A program made the translations under genes and the position numbers. Under the pieces are notes generated by a model that had not been told where the DNA came from, did no database searches, and worked only from the letters and a program-made list of their open reading frames with translations. This document shows positions 32,808 to 40,735 of a DNA stretch of 43,871 bases, piece by piece. Each line of letters opens with the position of its first letter. The first letter of the stretch is position 1. Source of the DNA: Chryseobacterium indologenes (GTDB taxonomy: Bacteria; Bacteroidota; Bacteroidia; Flavobacteriales; Weeksellaceae); the NCBI GenBank assembly GCA_001013295.1, contig LAZY01000051.1:1-43871 (forward strand), given 5' to 3'.

Positions 32808-33365
32808 ATGGAAAAAATACGTTGCGCATGGTGCGAAAAAGACGACCTGTACAGAAAATATCATGATGAAGAGTGGGGAAGACCTGTGTATGATGACGAA
32901 ACCATATTTGAGTTTCTGATTCTCGAAAGCTTTCAGGCCGGTTTGAGTTGGTATACCATCCTCTCCAAGCGGGAAAACTTCAGAAAAGCTTTTGATCATT
33001 TTGATTATAAAAAAGTGGCGGTTTATGCTGACCGTAAGATAGAAGAACTGATGAATAATCCAGGAATTATCAGGAATAGACTTAAAATACTTGCCACCGT
33101 TACCAATGCACAGAAATTCATAGAGATTCAGGCTGAATTTGGCAGTTTTTCCCAATATATCTGGAGCTTTGTAAATGGGAAACCTATTGATTCCAAACCT
33201 AAATCTTTATCTGATGTACCGGCAACAACGGAAATTTCTGATACCATTTCCAAAGATCTGAAAAAAAGAGGATTCAAATTTATGGGATCAACAGTGGTCT
33301 ATGCACATATGCAGGCAACAGGAATGGTGAATGATCATATTGAAGAATGTTTCATCAGAGAGTGA
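32808..33365 (+). CDS. tag: DNA-3-methyladenine glycosylase I
   Basis: A 185-aa base-excision repair enzyme that removes 3-methyladenine from alkylated DNA. The zinc-binding residues are all present: Cys6 and His19 (RCAWC... KYHDEEWG) and His177 and Cys181 (NDHIEECF). The active-site region ESFQAGLSWYTILSKRENF is nearly identical in pattern to E. coli Tag. Length is as expected. The ATG at 32808 is chosen so that the protein begins MEKIRCAWC like other Tag proteins. It is monocistronic, divergent from the small helical gene. Confidence 0.96.
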   Translation: MEKIRCAWCEKDDLYRKYHDEEWGRPVYDDETIFEFLILESFQAGLSWYTILSKRENFRKAFDHFDYKKVAVYADRKIEELMNNPGIIRNRLKILATVTNAQKFIEIQAEFGSFSQYIWSFVNGKPIDSKPKSLSDVPATTEISDTISKDLKKRGFKFMGSTVVYAHMQATGMVNDHIEECFIRE

Positions 33366-33569
33366 TAAATTTTATTTTATTCAAATTTTAGTGACATTTA
33401 TTATTAAATATTAAATGTATGTTTAATGCTGTCTGGTGAGTGATCTCCCAAAGAGCTCATGAGTAAAAATGTATTTAAGTTGTTGATAATAAATATTTTT
33501 CATTATAATGTGAATAGTGGTGTGTTTAATCACATTAGAGTGTTTTAAATTGCGATATTTTCAATAAAA

Positions 33570-33599
33570 TTGGTTTTTTATTAAAAATTTGTATATTTG
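33570..33599 (+). promoter_or_regulatory. Promoter of the Hep/Hag-repeat protein gene
   Basis: TTG (33570-33572), a 19-base spacer and TATATTTG (33592-33599), a perfect Bacteroidota -7 box, 27 bases before the ATG. Confidence 0.75.
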
Positions 33600-33626
33600 C
33601 ATCCTTGAAAAATACAACTAATACAA

Positions 33627-34895
33627 ATGAAATATAATTTTCGATTAAGCCTTCTTTTTTTACTCTTTGTTTTTTTTATGCATGCTCAGATTGGGATTGG
33701 ACTTTCAAGTCCGGACCGTTCAGCTATGCTGCATATAAACTCTACCAATAAGGGAGTACTATTGCCGAGTATTGCATTAGTTTCAACAACAGATAATCTT
33801 ACCATACCTTCTCCAGCAGATGGACTTATTGTATGGAACAATGGAACCGGAAGCTTAAAAGAAACAGGATTTTATTACTGGTATAATTTGAAATGGAATC
33901 TTCTCGTATCCAACTCTGTCGGAACCTCTAAAGGAGATGGTGAAAGCTGGAAACTTACGGGAGATAATGTCGGAAACTATGGTGGGGCCAATACCGATCT
34001 TTCATTAGGGACAAAGACAAGAGACGATCTGATCTTTAAGGTAAATTCTTTAACAGCCGGAAGACTGGGAGTGGATAACTCCGTGAGTCTGGGACTGGGA
34101 GCAGATGCAGGACAGAATGGGATTGCCATTGGAAGTTCAAGCTCAGCATTTCAGGGAATATCTATCGGAAGTGCGGCTGCAGTTTCAGCAAATGATGCTT
34201 TGGCGATCGGAAACAAAACATCAGCCAGCGGATTTAAATCTACAGCAATAGGCTTTAATGCCGAGACGACAAATAATGAATCAACAGCCATTGGAAATCA
34301 TGCTTCAGCGGCAGGTTTTCAGTCGGTGGCGTTGGGATATAGTGCAAAAACAAATACAAATAACGAAACTGCTTTAGGATATAATGCAGTTACCAATAGT
34401 CAGAATTCAACAGCGGTAGGTTCAGGAGCTAATGCTTCGGGACAGTTTTCTACTGCAATAGGATATGGAGCATCCACCTCACAGGCCAATACCATTGTGC
34501 TGGGGAATAATAATGTAAATGTAGGTATTGGTACAGGGGCTCCGAATACTTCAGCGAAGCTGGATGTTAATGGGCAATACAAACTTGGTGAGAAGGGAAG
34601 TATACAGAAGAATCAGATCAGCTTTGAAGCATGGCCGGGAGTTTCTGTTCAGAATTTACCTCCGGGAAAATCCACCACATTGGAAATTGCTATTCCTTCT
34701 GCCTTACAGCCAGGTTCTACAAGAGCGGTAGTAGTAGTTTCGCCGGCAGGAGACTTTGTAGGAAACACTTCATTTTCCATCTCCAATCCAAGGTTGACCT
34801 CAGCATCCACTATTGCCCTTAATCTGACTAATATTTCAGGAAATGCAAACAGTTTGTATTCAGGTCATTTTTATATAATGATCAATGAATTTTAA
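33627..34895 (+). CDS. Secreted protein with YadA-head/Hep_Hag repeats
   Basis: A 422-aa protein with a signal peptide (to FMHAQ). Residues about 20-100 hold a segment found at the start of many flavobacterial surface proteins (IGIGLSSPDRSAMLHINSTNKG). Residues about 155-300 are about nine 14-residue repeats of the form STAIGxxAxAxGxx (for example STAIGNHASAAGFQ, STAVGSGANASGQF), the left-handed roll of trimeric autotransporter heads and phage tail-fibre-like proteins. A beta-rich C-terminal domain (about 315-422) follows. There is no YadA membrane anchor and no clear T9SS signal, so how it is held or released is open. It is probably a trimeric adhesin-like surface or extracellular protein. 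Confidence 0.85.
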   Translation: MKYNFRLSLLFLLFVFFMHAQIGIGLSSPDRSAMLHINSTNKGVLLPSIALVSTTDNLTIPSPADGLIVWNNGTGSLKETGFYYWYNLKWNLLVSNSVGTSKGDGESWKLTGDNVGNYGGANTDLSLGTKTRDDLIFKVNSLTAGRLGVDNSVSLGLGADAGQNGIAIGSSSSAFQGISIGSAAAVSANDALAIGNKTSASGFKSTAIGFNAETTNNESTAIGNHASAAGFQSVALGYSAKTNTNNETALGYNAVTNSQNSTAVGSGANASGQFSTAIGYGASTSQANTIVLGNNNVNVGIGTGAPNTSAKLDVNGQYKLGEKGSIQKNQISFEAWPGVSVQNLPPGKSTTLEIAIPSALQPGSTRAVVVVSPAGDFVGNTSFSISNPRLTSASTIALNLTNISGNANSLYSGHFYIMINEF

Positions 34896-34935
34896 GTGAG
34901 ATAATAAGTTTTATTATAGTTGATATGGTGTTAAG

Positions 34936-34962
34936 GACCTCCGGTTTTGGAGGTCTTTTTTT
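34936..34962 (+). terminator. Terminator of the Hep/Hag-repeat protein gene
   Basis: The stem GACCTCC/GGAGGTC (34936-34942, 34949-34955) is followed by seven T. Confidence 0.9.
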
Positions 34963-35011
34963 GTGAAAAAAATAAATGTGATTAATCATTCAATTAGAAA
35001 TAATATTTTAA

Positions 35012-35049
35012 ACAAATATATTGTACACAAAATAAATTGACTATTTTTG
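35012..35049 (+). promoter_or_regulatory. Promoter and candidate operator of the OhrR-like gene
   Basis: TTG (35021-35023), an 18-base spacer and TATTTTTG (35042-35049) form a good promoter 17 bases before the ATG. The palindrome ACAA-ATATA-TTGT (35012-35024) overlaps the -33 box. It resembles half of the TACAAT...ATTGTA operators of OhrR-type repressors and would suit autorepression. Confidence 0.5.
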
Positions 35050-35065
35050 TTTTCTAAAATCAATT

Positions 35066-35488
35066 ATGATCGCTCTTTCTGAACATTTATGTTTTAAAAC
35101 ATATGCCGTTTCAAGGTATATTACGGGATTGTATAAACCTTATCTGGATGAAATTTCATTGACCTATCCTCAGTATTTAGTGATGCTGGTATTATGGGAA
35201 AATGGTGAAATGAACATAGGAAAGATCGGCGAATACCTTCATTTGGATAACGGAACGCTTACCCCTTTATTGAAGCGTATGGAAAAACACGGACTTCTCA
35301 ACAGGACCCGTAGTGCTCATGATGAAAGGGTAGTGCTTATCAGTCTTACAGAAAATGGGAAATCCCTGAAAAATAAGGCTAAACATATTCCGGAAGCAGT
35401 TCAGAGCTGTTTTCATCTCAGTCATGAAAAAAGAGCGCAGCTGAAGTCTGCTTTAGATGAAATTATATCAACACAATCTTTATTGTAA
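35066..35488 (+). CDS. MarR-family regulator, OhrR-like
   Basis: A 140-aa winged-helix dimeric regulator. The N-terminus HLCFKTYAVSRYITGLYKPYL places a single cysteine (Cys9) just where OhrR proteins carry their peroxide-sensing cysteine, followed by the family-typical LTYPQYLVMLVLWE. The DNA-binding part (IGEYLHLDNGTLTPLLKRMEKHGLLNR) and wing (DERVVLISLTENG) are intact. OhrR represses organic-peroxide resistance genes until its cysteine is oxidised. The usual target, ohr, is not here. The gene instead lies 2 bases before an NAD(P)-binding oxidoreductase gene that it probably co-regulates. A palindrome in its promoter suggests autoregulation. Confidence 0.87.
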   Translation: MIALSEHLCFKTYAVSRYITGLYKPYLDEISLTYPQYLVMLVLWENGEMNIGKIGEYLHLDNGTLTPLLKRMEKHGLLNRTRSAHDERVVLISLTENGKSLKNKAKHIPEAVQSCFHLSHEKRAQLKSALDEIISTQSLL

Positions 35489-35490
35489 AT

Positions 35491-36267
35491 ATGAAGAAAA
35501 TAGGAATCATTGGCTATGGATGGCTGGGAGCAAGAATGGCAGATGCCATGTCTGGTCAGTATGAAATATATACAACCACAACTACTCAGGAAAAAGCAGA
35601 TGCATTGAATGCACAGGGACTTGATGCTGTAGTAGCCAGTTTTCCAGATTATCAACTGAATGAGTCTTATCAAAGATGGAAAGCTATAGATGATCTTGAT
35701 GTTTTAATCATTACAATCCCCATTTCGGGAAAAAGCTGTTGTGTAAGCTCTCTGTATAACATGATTCAGAATTTATCAGCATTCATTGAGGATTTTAAAG
35801 GACAGATTTTTTTAATGAGTTCCACGGGAGTATATTCAGACGTCCAGGGAGAAGTTACAGAAGAAGACGTGCCTGTTGAAAACGTTTCAGGAGAAAGAAT
35901 GATAAAAAATAAATATCCACAGGTCAATATTCTGAGATTGGGTGGCCTGATGGGAGATAACCGGCTTCTTAAAAACTATAAAGTCTCGAATCTGGATTAT
36001 GCCGTCAATCATATTCATTATGCTGATATTTGTTCTATTATTTCTATAATGATCGAAAAAGGAACAGAAGCTAAACTCTATAATGTAACAGCTCCACTTC
36101 ATCCTCCAAAAATTCAGGTGCTCAATGCTCAAAATAATGTGCCGGATAATGGAGAATCAGAAGTAAAAGGCAAGAAAGTTTTATCTTCAAAATTAGTCTC
36201 AGAACTGGAATATGTCTTTCAATATCCTGATCCAAGGAAATTTCATGAGGTCAATTTGAGTCATTAA
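35491..36267 (+). CDS. NAD(P)-binding oxidoreductase, YeeZ-like (extended SDR)
   Basis: A 258-aa protein with a Rossmann-fold dinucleotide site at the N-terminus (KKIGIIGYGWLGARMADAM; GxGxxG at 8-13). The segment IFLMSSTGVYSDVQGEVTEED resembles the SSTGVYG of YeeZ-type and nucleotide-sugar epimerase-like SDRs, and HIHYADICSIISIMIEKG fits the later substrate domain. A classical YxxxK pair is not clear, so the activity is uncertain; E. coli YeeZ is also uncharacterised. It is co-transcribed with the OhrR-like regulator (2-bp gap), which hints at a role in oxidative or electrophile stress. Confidence 0.8.
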   Translation: MKKIGIIGYGWLGARMADAMSGQYEIYTTTTTQEKADALNAQGLDAVVASFPDYQLNESYQRWKAIDDLDVLIITIPISGKSCCVSSLYNMIQNLSAFIEDFKGQIFLMSSTGVYSDVQGEVTEEDVPVENVSGERMIKNKYPQVNILRLGGLMGDNRLLKNYKVSNLDYAVNHIHYADICSIISIMIEKGTEAKLYNVTAPLHPPKIQVLNAQNNVPDNGESEVKGKKVLSSKLVSELEYVFQYPDPRKFHEVNLSH

Positions 36268-36314
36268 AAAAGTAACTGACTGCAAGAAAAATCTGCAAGA
36301 AAGAAATTCAATAG

Positions 36315-36368
36315 GAATGGGCTTTAGCCCATTCAAAAAAATAGAAGCCATCCATTGGCTTTAGCCAA
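36315..36368. repeat. Paired GGCTTTAGCC hairpins (REP-like)
   Basis: Two palindromes share the core GGCTTTAGCC: GAATGGGCTTTAGCCCATTC (36315-36334) and TTGGCTTTAGCCAA (36355-36368), 20 bases apart. The shape resembles a repetitive extragenic palindrome pair. They lie between a plus-strand gene end and the terminator at 36383-36408. Confidence 0.7.
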
Positions 36369-36382
36369 AACCTACAAAAAAA

Positions 36383-36408
36383 CTCCGGAATTTTCCGGAG
36401 TTTTTTTT
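36383..36408. terminator. Terminator between convergent genes
   Basis: The stem CTCCGGAA/TTCCGGAG (36383-36390, 36393-36400) has AA extensions, a run of A on the left and eight T on the right, so it can stop transcription from both sides. Confidence 0.9.
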
Positions 36409-36419
36409 ACATGAAATAT

Positions 36420-36473
36420 TTATTTGATGATTCTGTCAAGTGTCCCTGTGATAAGTCTTTTTTCAGAAACGTG
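36420..36473 (-). pseudogene. Vestigial 3' end of a nucleoside phosphorylase gene
   Basis: Seventeen minus-strand codons plus a stop read HVSEKRLITGTLDRIIK. The intact udp gene at 37010 ends HASEKNLITWVLDRIIK. The DNA matches the udp end (37010-37063) at about 42 of 54 bases, so this is an old, diverged duplicate of which only the tail remains. The gene at 36486-37003 lies between the two copies. Confidence 0.75.
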
Positions 36474-36485
36474 TCTGTATTGTCC

Positions 36486-37003
36486 TTATTTTTTTGCCTG
36501 CAGGAGAGTATAAGCTCTATCTGAAATGGGATAAGAGTGAAACAGGTCATACATGGCCAGCCAGTCGAAATTCAGGCCGAAGTCTTTTTTTGCTTTTTTA
36601 ATGTTTTCAAAATTATTTCCGCAAACTGGCTTTCGTTATATACCAGAGCATTTTTAATGATCCTGTCATCAAGAACCTGCATAAAACAGTAGTCTACAGG
36701 CATATCCGCCCATTCAGAACTGTGTTCAATGATAAAACTTTCTATTTTATGATCTCTGACCATTTTAAAAATATCTACTTCCCAATGATCGCTGTCCCGG
36801 TCGTATGGATAGTTCTCAAAATTGTTCTCAGATTCCAGATGGCTGATATAGCCACTTATCACATCAAAATTTTCTATTCCCTCAAAACGTGGACAGGACA
36901 TATTGAAAGGAACGAAAGTGAAGTCTTTTACTTCAAAATGAACAACATCTTTCCCTAAATCAATTTTTTTATTGATGATAAGACAAGTAATGTCCTGACC
37001 CAT
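36486..37003 (-). pseudogene. Unknown gene with a single-base frameshift
   Basis: The intact frame gives 143 residues from MGQDITCLI and stops at 36572. The last 14 (LKTLKKQKKTSA) are out of character. Adding one A to the CAAAATT run at about 36608-36614 keeps ESQFAEII and continues as FENIKKAKKDFGLNFDWLAM, then YDLFHSYPISDRAYTLLQAK, to a stop at 36486-36488, making a 172-aa protein. I do not recognise the family; the first half has beta segments (VVHFEVKDFTFVPFN) and the rest is mixed alpha/beta. It is cytoplasmic by lack of signal. The frameshift could be real decay or a homopolymer error in the assembly. The gene starts 6 bases after the udp stop and could share its transcript. Confidence 0.65.
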
Positions 37004-37009
37004 ATTGAA

Positions 37010-37864
37010 TTATTTAATAATTCTGTCAAGTACCCATGTAATCAGGTTCTTTTCAGAAGCATGATGATCTGCAGAGAACTCACCACGTCTTCTGTTGGCA
37101 ATTACGTTATTTACGGTAATAGCCTTGTGTCCTAATAATTTTGAAAGGGCATAGATAGCAGACGTTTCCATTTCGAAGTTGGTGATTCCAAGATCGTTCA
37201 ACGTTTCAAGGAACTTATCATCTACCGCTTTCAGACGAAGCTGTCTTCCCTGTGGCGCATAGAACCCTGGGAATGTTGCTGTATTTCCGTGGTATTTGGC
37301 ATCTTTATAATATTCTCCCATTTCTTCAGCCCAATCTGAGAAGTAAAGCATTGGCTTGATTTTTTCATAAGGGAATTTTTCCAGGAAGTTCTTAGAGAAC
37401 TCATTTTCGAAGTTGTAGTCCTGATAGAAATGCATCAGCCCGTCTAGTCCTACCACGTTCTGAGTCACAAGCATATTGTCTACCTGTACATCCGGGTTTA
37501 CACTTCCGCAGGTTCCCATCCGGAAAAGTTCAAGAGCTTTGTGCTCAGTTTTGAATTCCTTATTCTGAAGATCGATATTCACCAAAGCATCCAGCTCGTT
37601 CATTACAATATCGATGTTTTCTGTTCCGATACCGGTTGACATTACAGTGATTCTTTCACCACGAAGCGTTCCGGTGTGCGTATAGAATTCTCTTTTGTTC
37701 TTTTTGATCTCTACTGTATCAAAATATTTTGAAACTTTTGCTACTCTGTCCGGGTCACCTACAAGGATGATTTTGTCAGCAATATCTTCAGGTAAAAGAT
37801 TTAAGTGGTATACACTTCCGTCTTCATTCAGAACGAGTTCTGAGGCAGCAAGTTTGTTTAGCAT
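37010..37864 (-). CDS. udp: Uridine/nucleoside phosphorylase
   Basis: A 284-aa cytoplasmic enzyme of the PNP/UDP family that splits nucleosides with phosphate to base and ribose-1-phosphate. Phosphate-site and family motifs are clear: ILVGDPDRV near residue 32, MSTGIGTENIDIVMNEL, FRMGTCGSVN and the ribose-binding glutamate in NFEMETSAIYAL. It is closer to uridine phosphorylase than to purine enzymes by pattern, but specificity is not certain. I chose the ATG at 37864 (MLNKLAASEL) because the longer frame would overlap the upstream gene's end. It follows the secreted-protein gene by 22 bases. Confidence 0.9.
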   Translation of the reverse strand: MLNKLAASELVLNEDGSVYHLNLLPEDIADKIILVGDPDRVAKVSKYFDTVEIKKNKREFYTHTGTLRGERITVMSTGIGTENIDIVMNELDALVNIDLQNKEFKTEHKALELFRMGTCGSVNPDVQVDNMLVTQNVVGLDGLMHFYQDYNFENEFSKNFLEKFPYEKIKPMLYFSDWAEEMGEYYKDAKYHGNTATFPGFYAPQGRQLRLKAVDDKFLETLNDLGITNFEMETSAIYALSKLLGHKAITVNNVIANRRRGEFSADHHASEKNLITWVLDRIIK

Positions 37865-37886
37865 AATATGTATATTTTTTGTTTTT

Positions 37887-38372
37887 TTAATTAATGAGGA
37901 TAGCATCTTTATAAGGAGAAGCCATCACTTCGTAGATGTCGTTGTATTCTTCCACAATTCTTTTTTGGCCGTTCATGATCTCATAGACTGTAACGACTGT
38001 TTTTTCAATATTTTTAGGGTCTTTCCTCTGTGAAGTGAGTTCATAGAAATGACCGTCTTTTTTCAGAACAGAAATCAGCTCTTCTTTGGTTGAGTTGTTG
38101 GCTGTCATCATTCCCGGAAATTCCCTGAGTATATCTGTAAGGTCTGTATACACTTTGTAGGGTTTTGTAACTCCATTAGAATAGACATACACATTAGGGA
38201 TTTCTTTATTATTCTCAAGACGTACCAGGTAATAGTCATTCCCTTTTTTCTCAGCGTATACAGCCATTTCCTGTTTCTTTTCAGGGAGTTTTTCCTGTTG
38301 CTTTTTCTTCTGGGAAAATGCAGTCAGAGAAAGGAAACTTGCAGCAAAGGCAACCAATAGCTTTGTTTTCAT
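37887..38372 (-). CDS. Secreted protein of unknown function
   Basis: A 161-aa protein with a Sec signal peptide (MKTKLLVAFAASFLSLTAFSQ), then a Lys/Gln/Glu-rich stretch (KKKQQEKLPEKKQE) and a compact mixed domain (about 38-161) with regularly spaced aromatic residues (NDYYLVRLENNKEIPNVYVY). No lipobox and no cysteines in the mature part. I do not recognise the family. It is the first gene of a two-gene unit with udp; no functional link is evident. Confidence 0.75.
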   Translation of the reverse strand: MKTKLLVAFAASFLSLTAFSQKKKQQEKLPEKKQEMAVYAEKKGNDYYLVRLENNKEIPNVYVYSNGVTKPYKVYTDLTDILREFPGMMTANNSTKEELISVLKKDGHFYELTSQRKDPKNIEKTVVTVYEIMNGQKRIVEEYNDIYEVMASPYKDAILIN

Positions 38373-38562
38373 AATACGATCTTAGTTTTTGATGTGTTGA
38401 ATTTAATTAAAAAAATCCTCTCCCAATACCTCCTCACCATTATTTTACCGGTATTTCAGAACATTCCGGTCTTATTAAGAATAATGAATTTGATTTCGGG
38501 GTTTAAAATTAGTGAAAAATATGATACGGGAAATATAAACATTATTTAATCTGCTATTAAAA

Positions 38563-38590
38563 TTGGGATAATATCAGTTTGATAGTTTTG
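38563..38590 (+). promoter_or_regulatory. Promoter of the di-haem peroxidase gene
   Basis: TTG (38563-38565), a 17-base spacer and TAGTTTTG (38583-38590), a perfect -7 consensus, 13 bases before the ATG. The untranslated leader would be very short. Confidence 0.65.
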
Positions 38591-38603
38591 TGGCTAAAAA
38601 TTC

Positions 38604-40433
38604 ATGAAATCGTACCCACTGCTTGTTGTCATCCTTTTGATAGGATTTGCAGTAATGTCTTTCAATCCGGTATACAAAGGAAAAGAAAGTGAAAATACAT
38701 TTGTTAATAAGGGTTTATCTGACTTTAAAGTTAAACTTGAGCAGCTAAAATCAGATGCCAAACTCTTCTTAGAAGAGCAGATTACCCTTGAAGAACTAAG
38801 AAAATCATTAAGCAGTACAAGAAACGCATTCAAAGAAATTGAATTTTACATTGCCTATCATTATCCGGAATTTACCAAAACCCATTTGAATGCAGCCCCT
38901 TTATTTCATATAGAAGCAGCGGGAACAACAGCATATACATTACCTCCTGAAGGCTTGCAGGTATTGGATGAACTGATCTTTTCCGAAGAGGCGGAAGATG
39001 AAAGAGAAAAGATAAAAACAATCACAGATTTTTTATACAACAGCTATTCAAAATTTTATCTGAGCTCAGTGAAAAACGGACTGAGCAAAGGAAATAACAA
39101 GACATTACCTTTACGTATTGAGCTGATCAGGATTTATTCATTAGGAGTAACGGGATTTGATACTCCGGGATCTTTGAATATTTCTGAAGAAACAAGTCAT
39201 GCCCTTTCAGGAATGCAGCAATACATCCATGATGATCCTTATTTTAAAAATTATGATAGACAAAATGCGGATCAGATTTTAACAGGAGCTATCAGCTATC
39301 TTTCGGAAAATACCGATTTTGAAACTTTTGACAGAATTGAATTTTACAAAAAATACATCCAGCCATTATACGAAGAACTGGGTAAATGGGACGGAAGATC
39401 TGATGATCTTAAAGAATTTTCCGGTTGGAATGTGGGAAACAAAAACTTTTTCAGCAGCGATTTCCTGGATCCTTATTTTTATACTTTATTGAAATCTTCA
39501 GAAGACAGTCCTGAACTCCGGAACCTTGGAAAATCGATTTTTTATGATCAGAATCTAAGCGGAAATGGGAAGATGAGCTGTGCAACCTGTCATCTTCAGG
39601 AAAATGGATTTACAGATCTGAAAGCAAAATCACAAAGCAATGTGGAAGGGAAGACCGTCCTGAGAAACTCTCCATCATTGTACAATGCTGTTTTTGCCAA
39701 AAGGTTCTTCTATGATCTTCGGGCTTTCTATCTTGAGCAGCAGGCGGAACATGTGATCTATAATGAAGACGAATTCAATACAAGCTATGCCAGCATCATT
39801 CAGAAACTTAAAACAAAACCTGAATATAAAAAAGCATTCCGCAATGCTTTCAAAGATGGAAATATCAGTAAGGAGAATTTTTCAAAGGCTTTAAGTTCTT
39901 ATGTTGCATCATTGTATTCTTTCGACAGTGATTTTGACCGTTTTATGAGAAATGAGAAAAATGTTTCTGAAGATGTGAAAAAAGGCTTCAACCTGTTTAT
40001 GGGGAAAGCCAATTGTGCAACCTGTCATTTTGCCCCACATTTTTCCGGACTTGTTCCTCCGTTCTTCAACGAAAATGAATCTGAAGTTCTAGGAGTAACG
40101 ACTAGACCGATTAAGCAGTTGCCTGTTGAGCTGGATCAGGATTTAGGAAGAGGAAACAGTCCTGTGAAAAAGGAAAAATCCTGGATCTATGATTATTCTT
40201 TCAAAACCGTTACCGTCAGAAATATTGCCCTTACCAAACCTTATTTCCATAATGGGGCTTTCAATACATTGGAAGAAGTGCTGGACTTTTATAATGAAGG
40301 AGGTGGAGAAGGATTAGGATTAAAAATGAAAAATCAAACACTTGCTCCGGATAAACTGAATCTAACACCTACGGAAATCAAGGAAATCATTGCTTTCCTG
40401 AATGCTCTTACAGATGTGAGTAAAGCGAAATAG
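38604..40433 (+). CDS. Di-haem cytochrome c peroxidase (CcpA/MauG family) with extended N-terminus
   Basis: A 609-aa periplasmic protein with an N-terminal signal or anchor segment (LLVVILLIGFAVMSF). The C-terminal 300 or so residues form the bacterial di-haem peroxidase fold with two CxxCH sites: CATCH at 326-330 (SCATCHLQENGFTD) and CATCH at 471-475 (NCATCHFAPHF). The conserved PYFHNGAFNTLEEVLDFYNEGG supplies the late motif of the family. Members reduce hydrogen peroxide with electrons from cytochromes, or oxidise protein residues as MauG does. The first 270 residues are helical and of a type seen in Bacteroidota fusions; their function is unknown to me. Single gene with its own promoter. 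Confidence 0.93.
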   Translation: MKSYPLLVVILLIGFAVMSFNPVYKGKESENTFVNKGLSDFKVKLEQLKSDAKLFLEEQITLEELRKSLSSTRNAFKEIEFYIAYHYPEFTKTHLNAAPLFHIEAAGTTAYTLPPEGLQVLDELIFSEEAEDEREKIKTITDFLYNSYSKFYLSSVKNGLSKGNNKTLPLRIELIRIYSLGVTGFDTPGSLNISEETSHALSGMQQYIHDDPYFKNYDRQNADQILTGAISYLSENTDFETFDRIEFYKKYIQPLYEELGKWDGRSDDLKEFSGWNVGNKNFFSSDFLDPYFYTLLKSSEDSPELRNLGKSIFYDQNLSGNGKMSCATCHLQENGFTDLKAKSQSNVEGKTVLRNSPSLYNAVFAKRFFYDLRAFYLEQQAEHVIYNEDEFNTSYASIIQKLKTKPEYKKAFRNAFKDGNISKENFSKALSSYVASLYSFDSDFDRFMRNEKNVSEDVKKGFNLFMGKANCATCHFAPHFSGLVPPFFNENESEVLGVTTRPIKQLPVELDQDLGRGNSPVKKEKSWIYDYSFKTVTVRNIALTKPYFHNGAFNTLEEVLDFYNEGGGEGLGLKMKNQTLAPDKLNLTPTEIKEIIAFLNALTDVSKAK

Positions 40434-40735
40434 CCGTGGTGCGTATTTCGGGGTTCGTTGGTCCGGATAGATAAATGCGGGGTTTGGAATATTTTTTCAG
40501 ACCTTGTGTCATATCATAGCATCTTCATTATTGAATATCAAATGTTCCTTCTTTATTTGTGGCAATAAACTTCTTTTATATAACCCCAAACCTCGTTCCA
40601 TAATTAACAGAAACTTAATCCCCTTAACATTAGGTTTTAAATAAGTTAATATTTCCGGTTCTATATTTAAAGTCCTATTAACAGGGGATGAGCTCTAAAA
40701 AAATAGTTTTGCAACATCTAATAAATCAAATAAAA
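40434..40735. other. Intergenic region with the promoter of the PhoX-like gene
   Basis: A small hairpin (CGAAATA 40426-40432 with TATTTCG 40444-40450) covers the peroxidase stop but lacks a T tail. A perfect -7 box TAGTTTTG lies at 40704-40711 with no clear -33. It falls downstream of the ATG at 40688, which argues that translation starts at 40736. Nothing else is evident. Confidence 0.5.

Noticed and set aside
34090..34520. Tandem DNA repeat in the Hep/Hag gene
   Set aside because: The repetition is at protein level (14-residue beta-roll units) and explained by the fold; the DNA units differ too much for a simple tandem array.
40426..40450. Hairpin over the stop of the di-haem peroxidase as a terminator
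   Set aside because: The stem is only 7 bp with an 11-base loop, and no T run follows.
40688..40735. Upstream ATG for the PhoX-like gene
   Set aside because: A perfect -7 promoter box (40704-40711) lies after this ATG, and the added residues precede the signal peptide.
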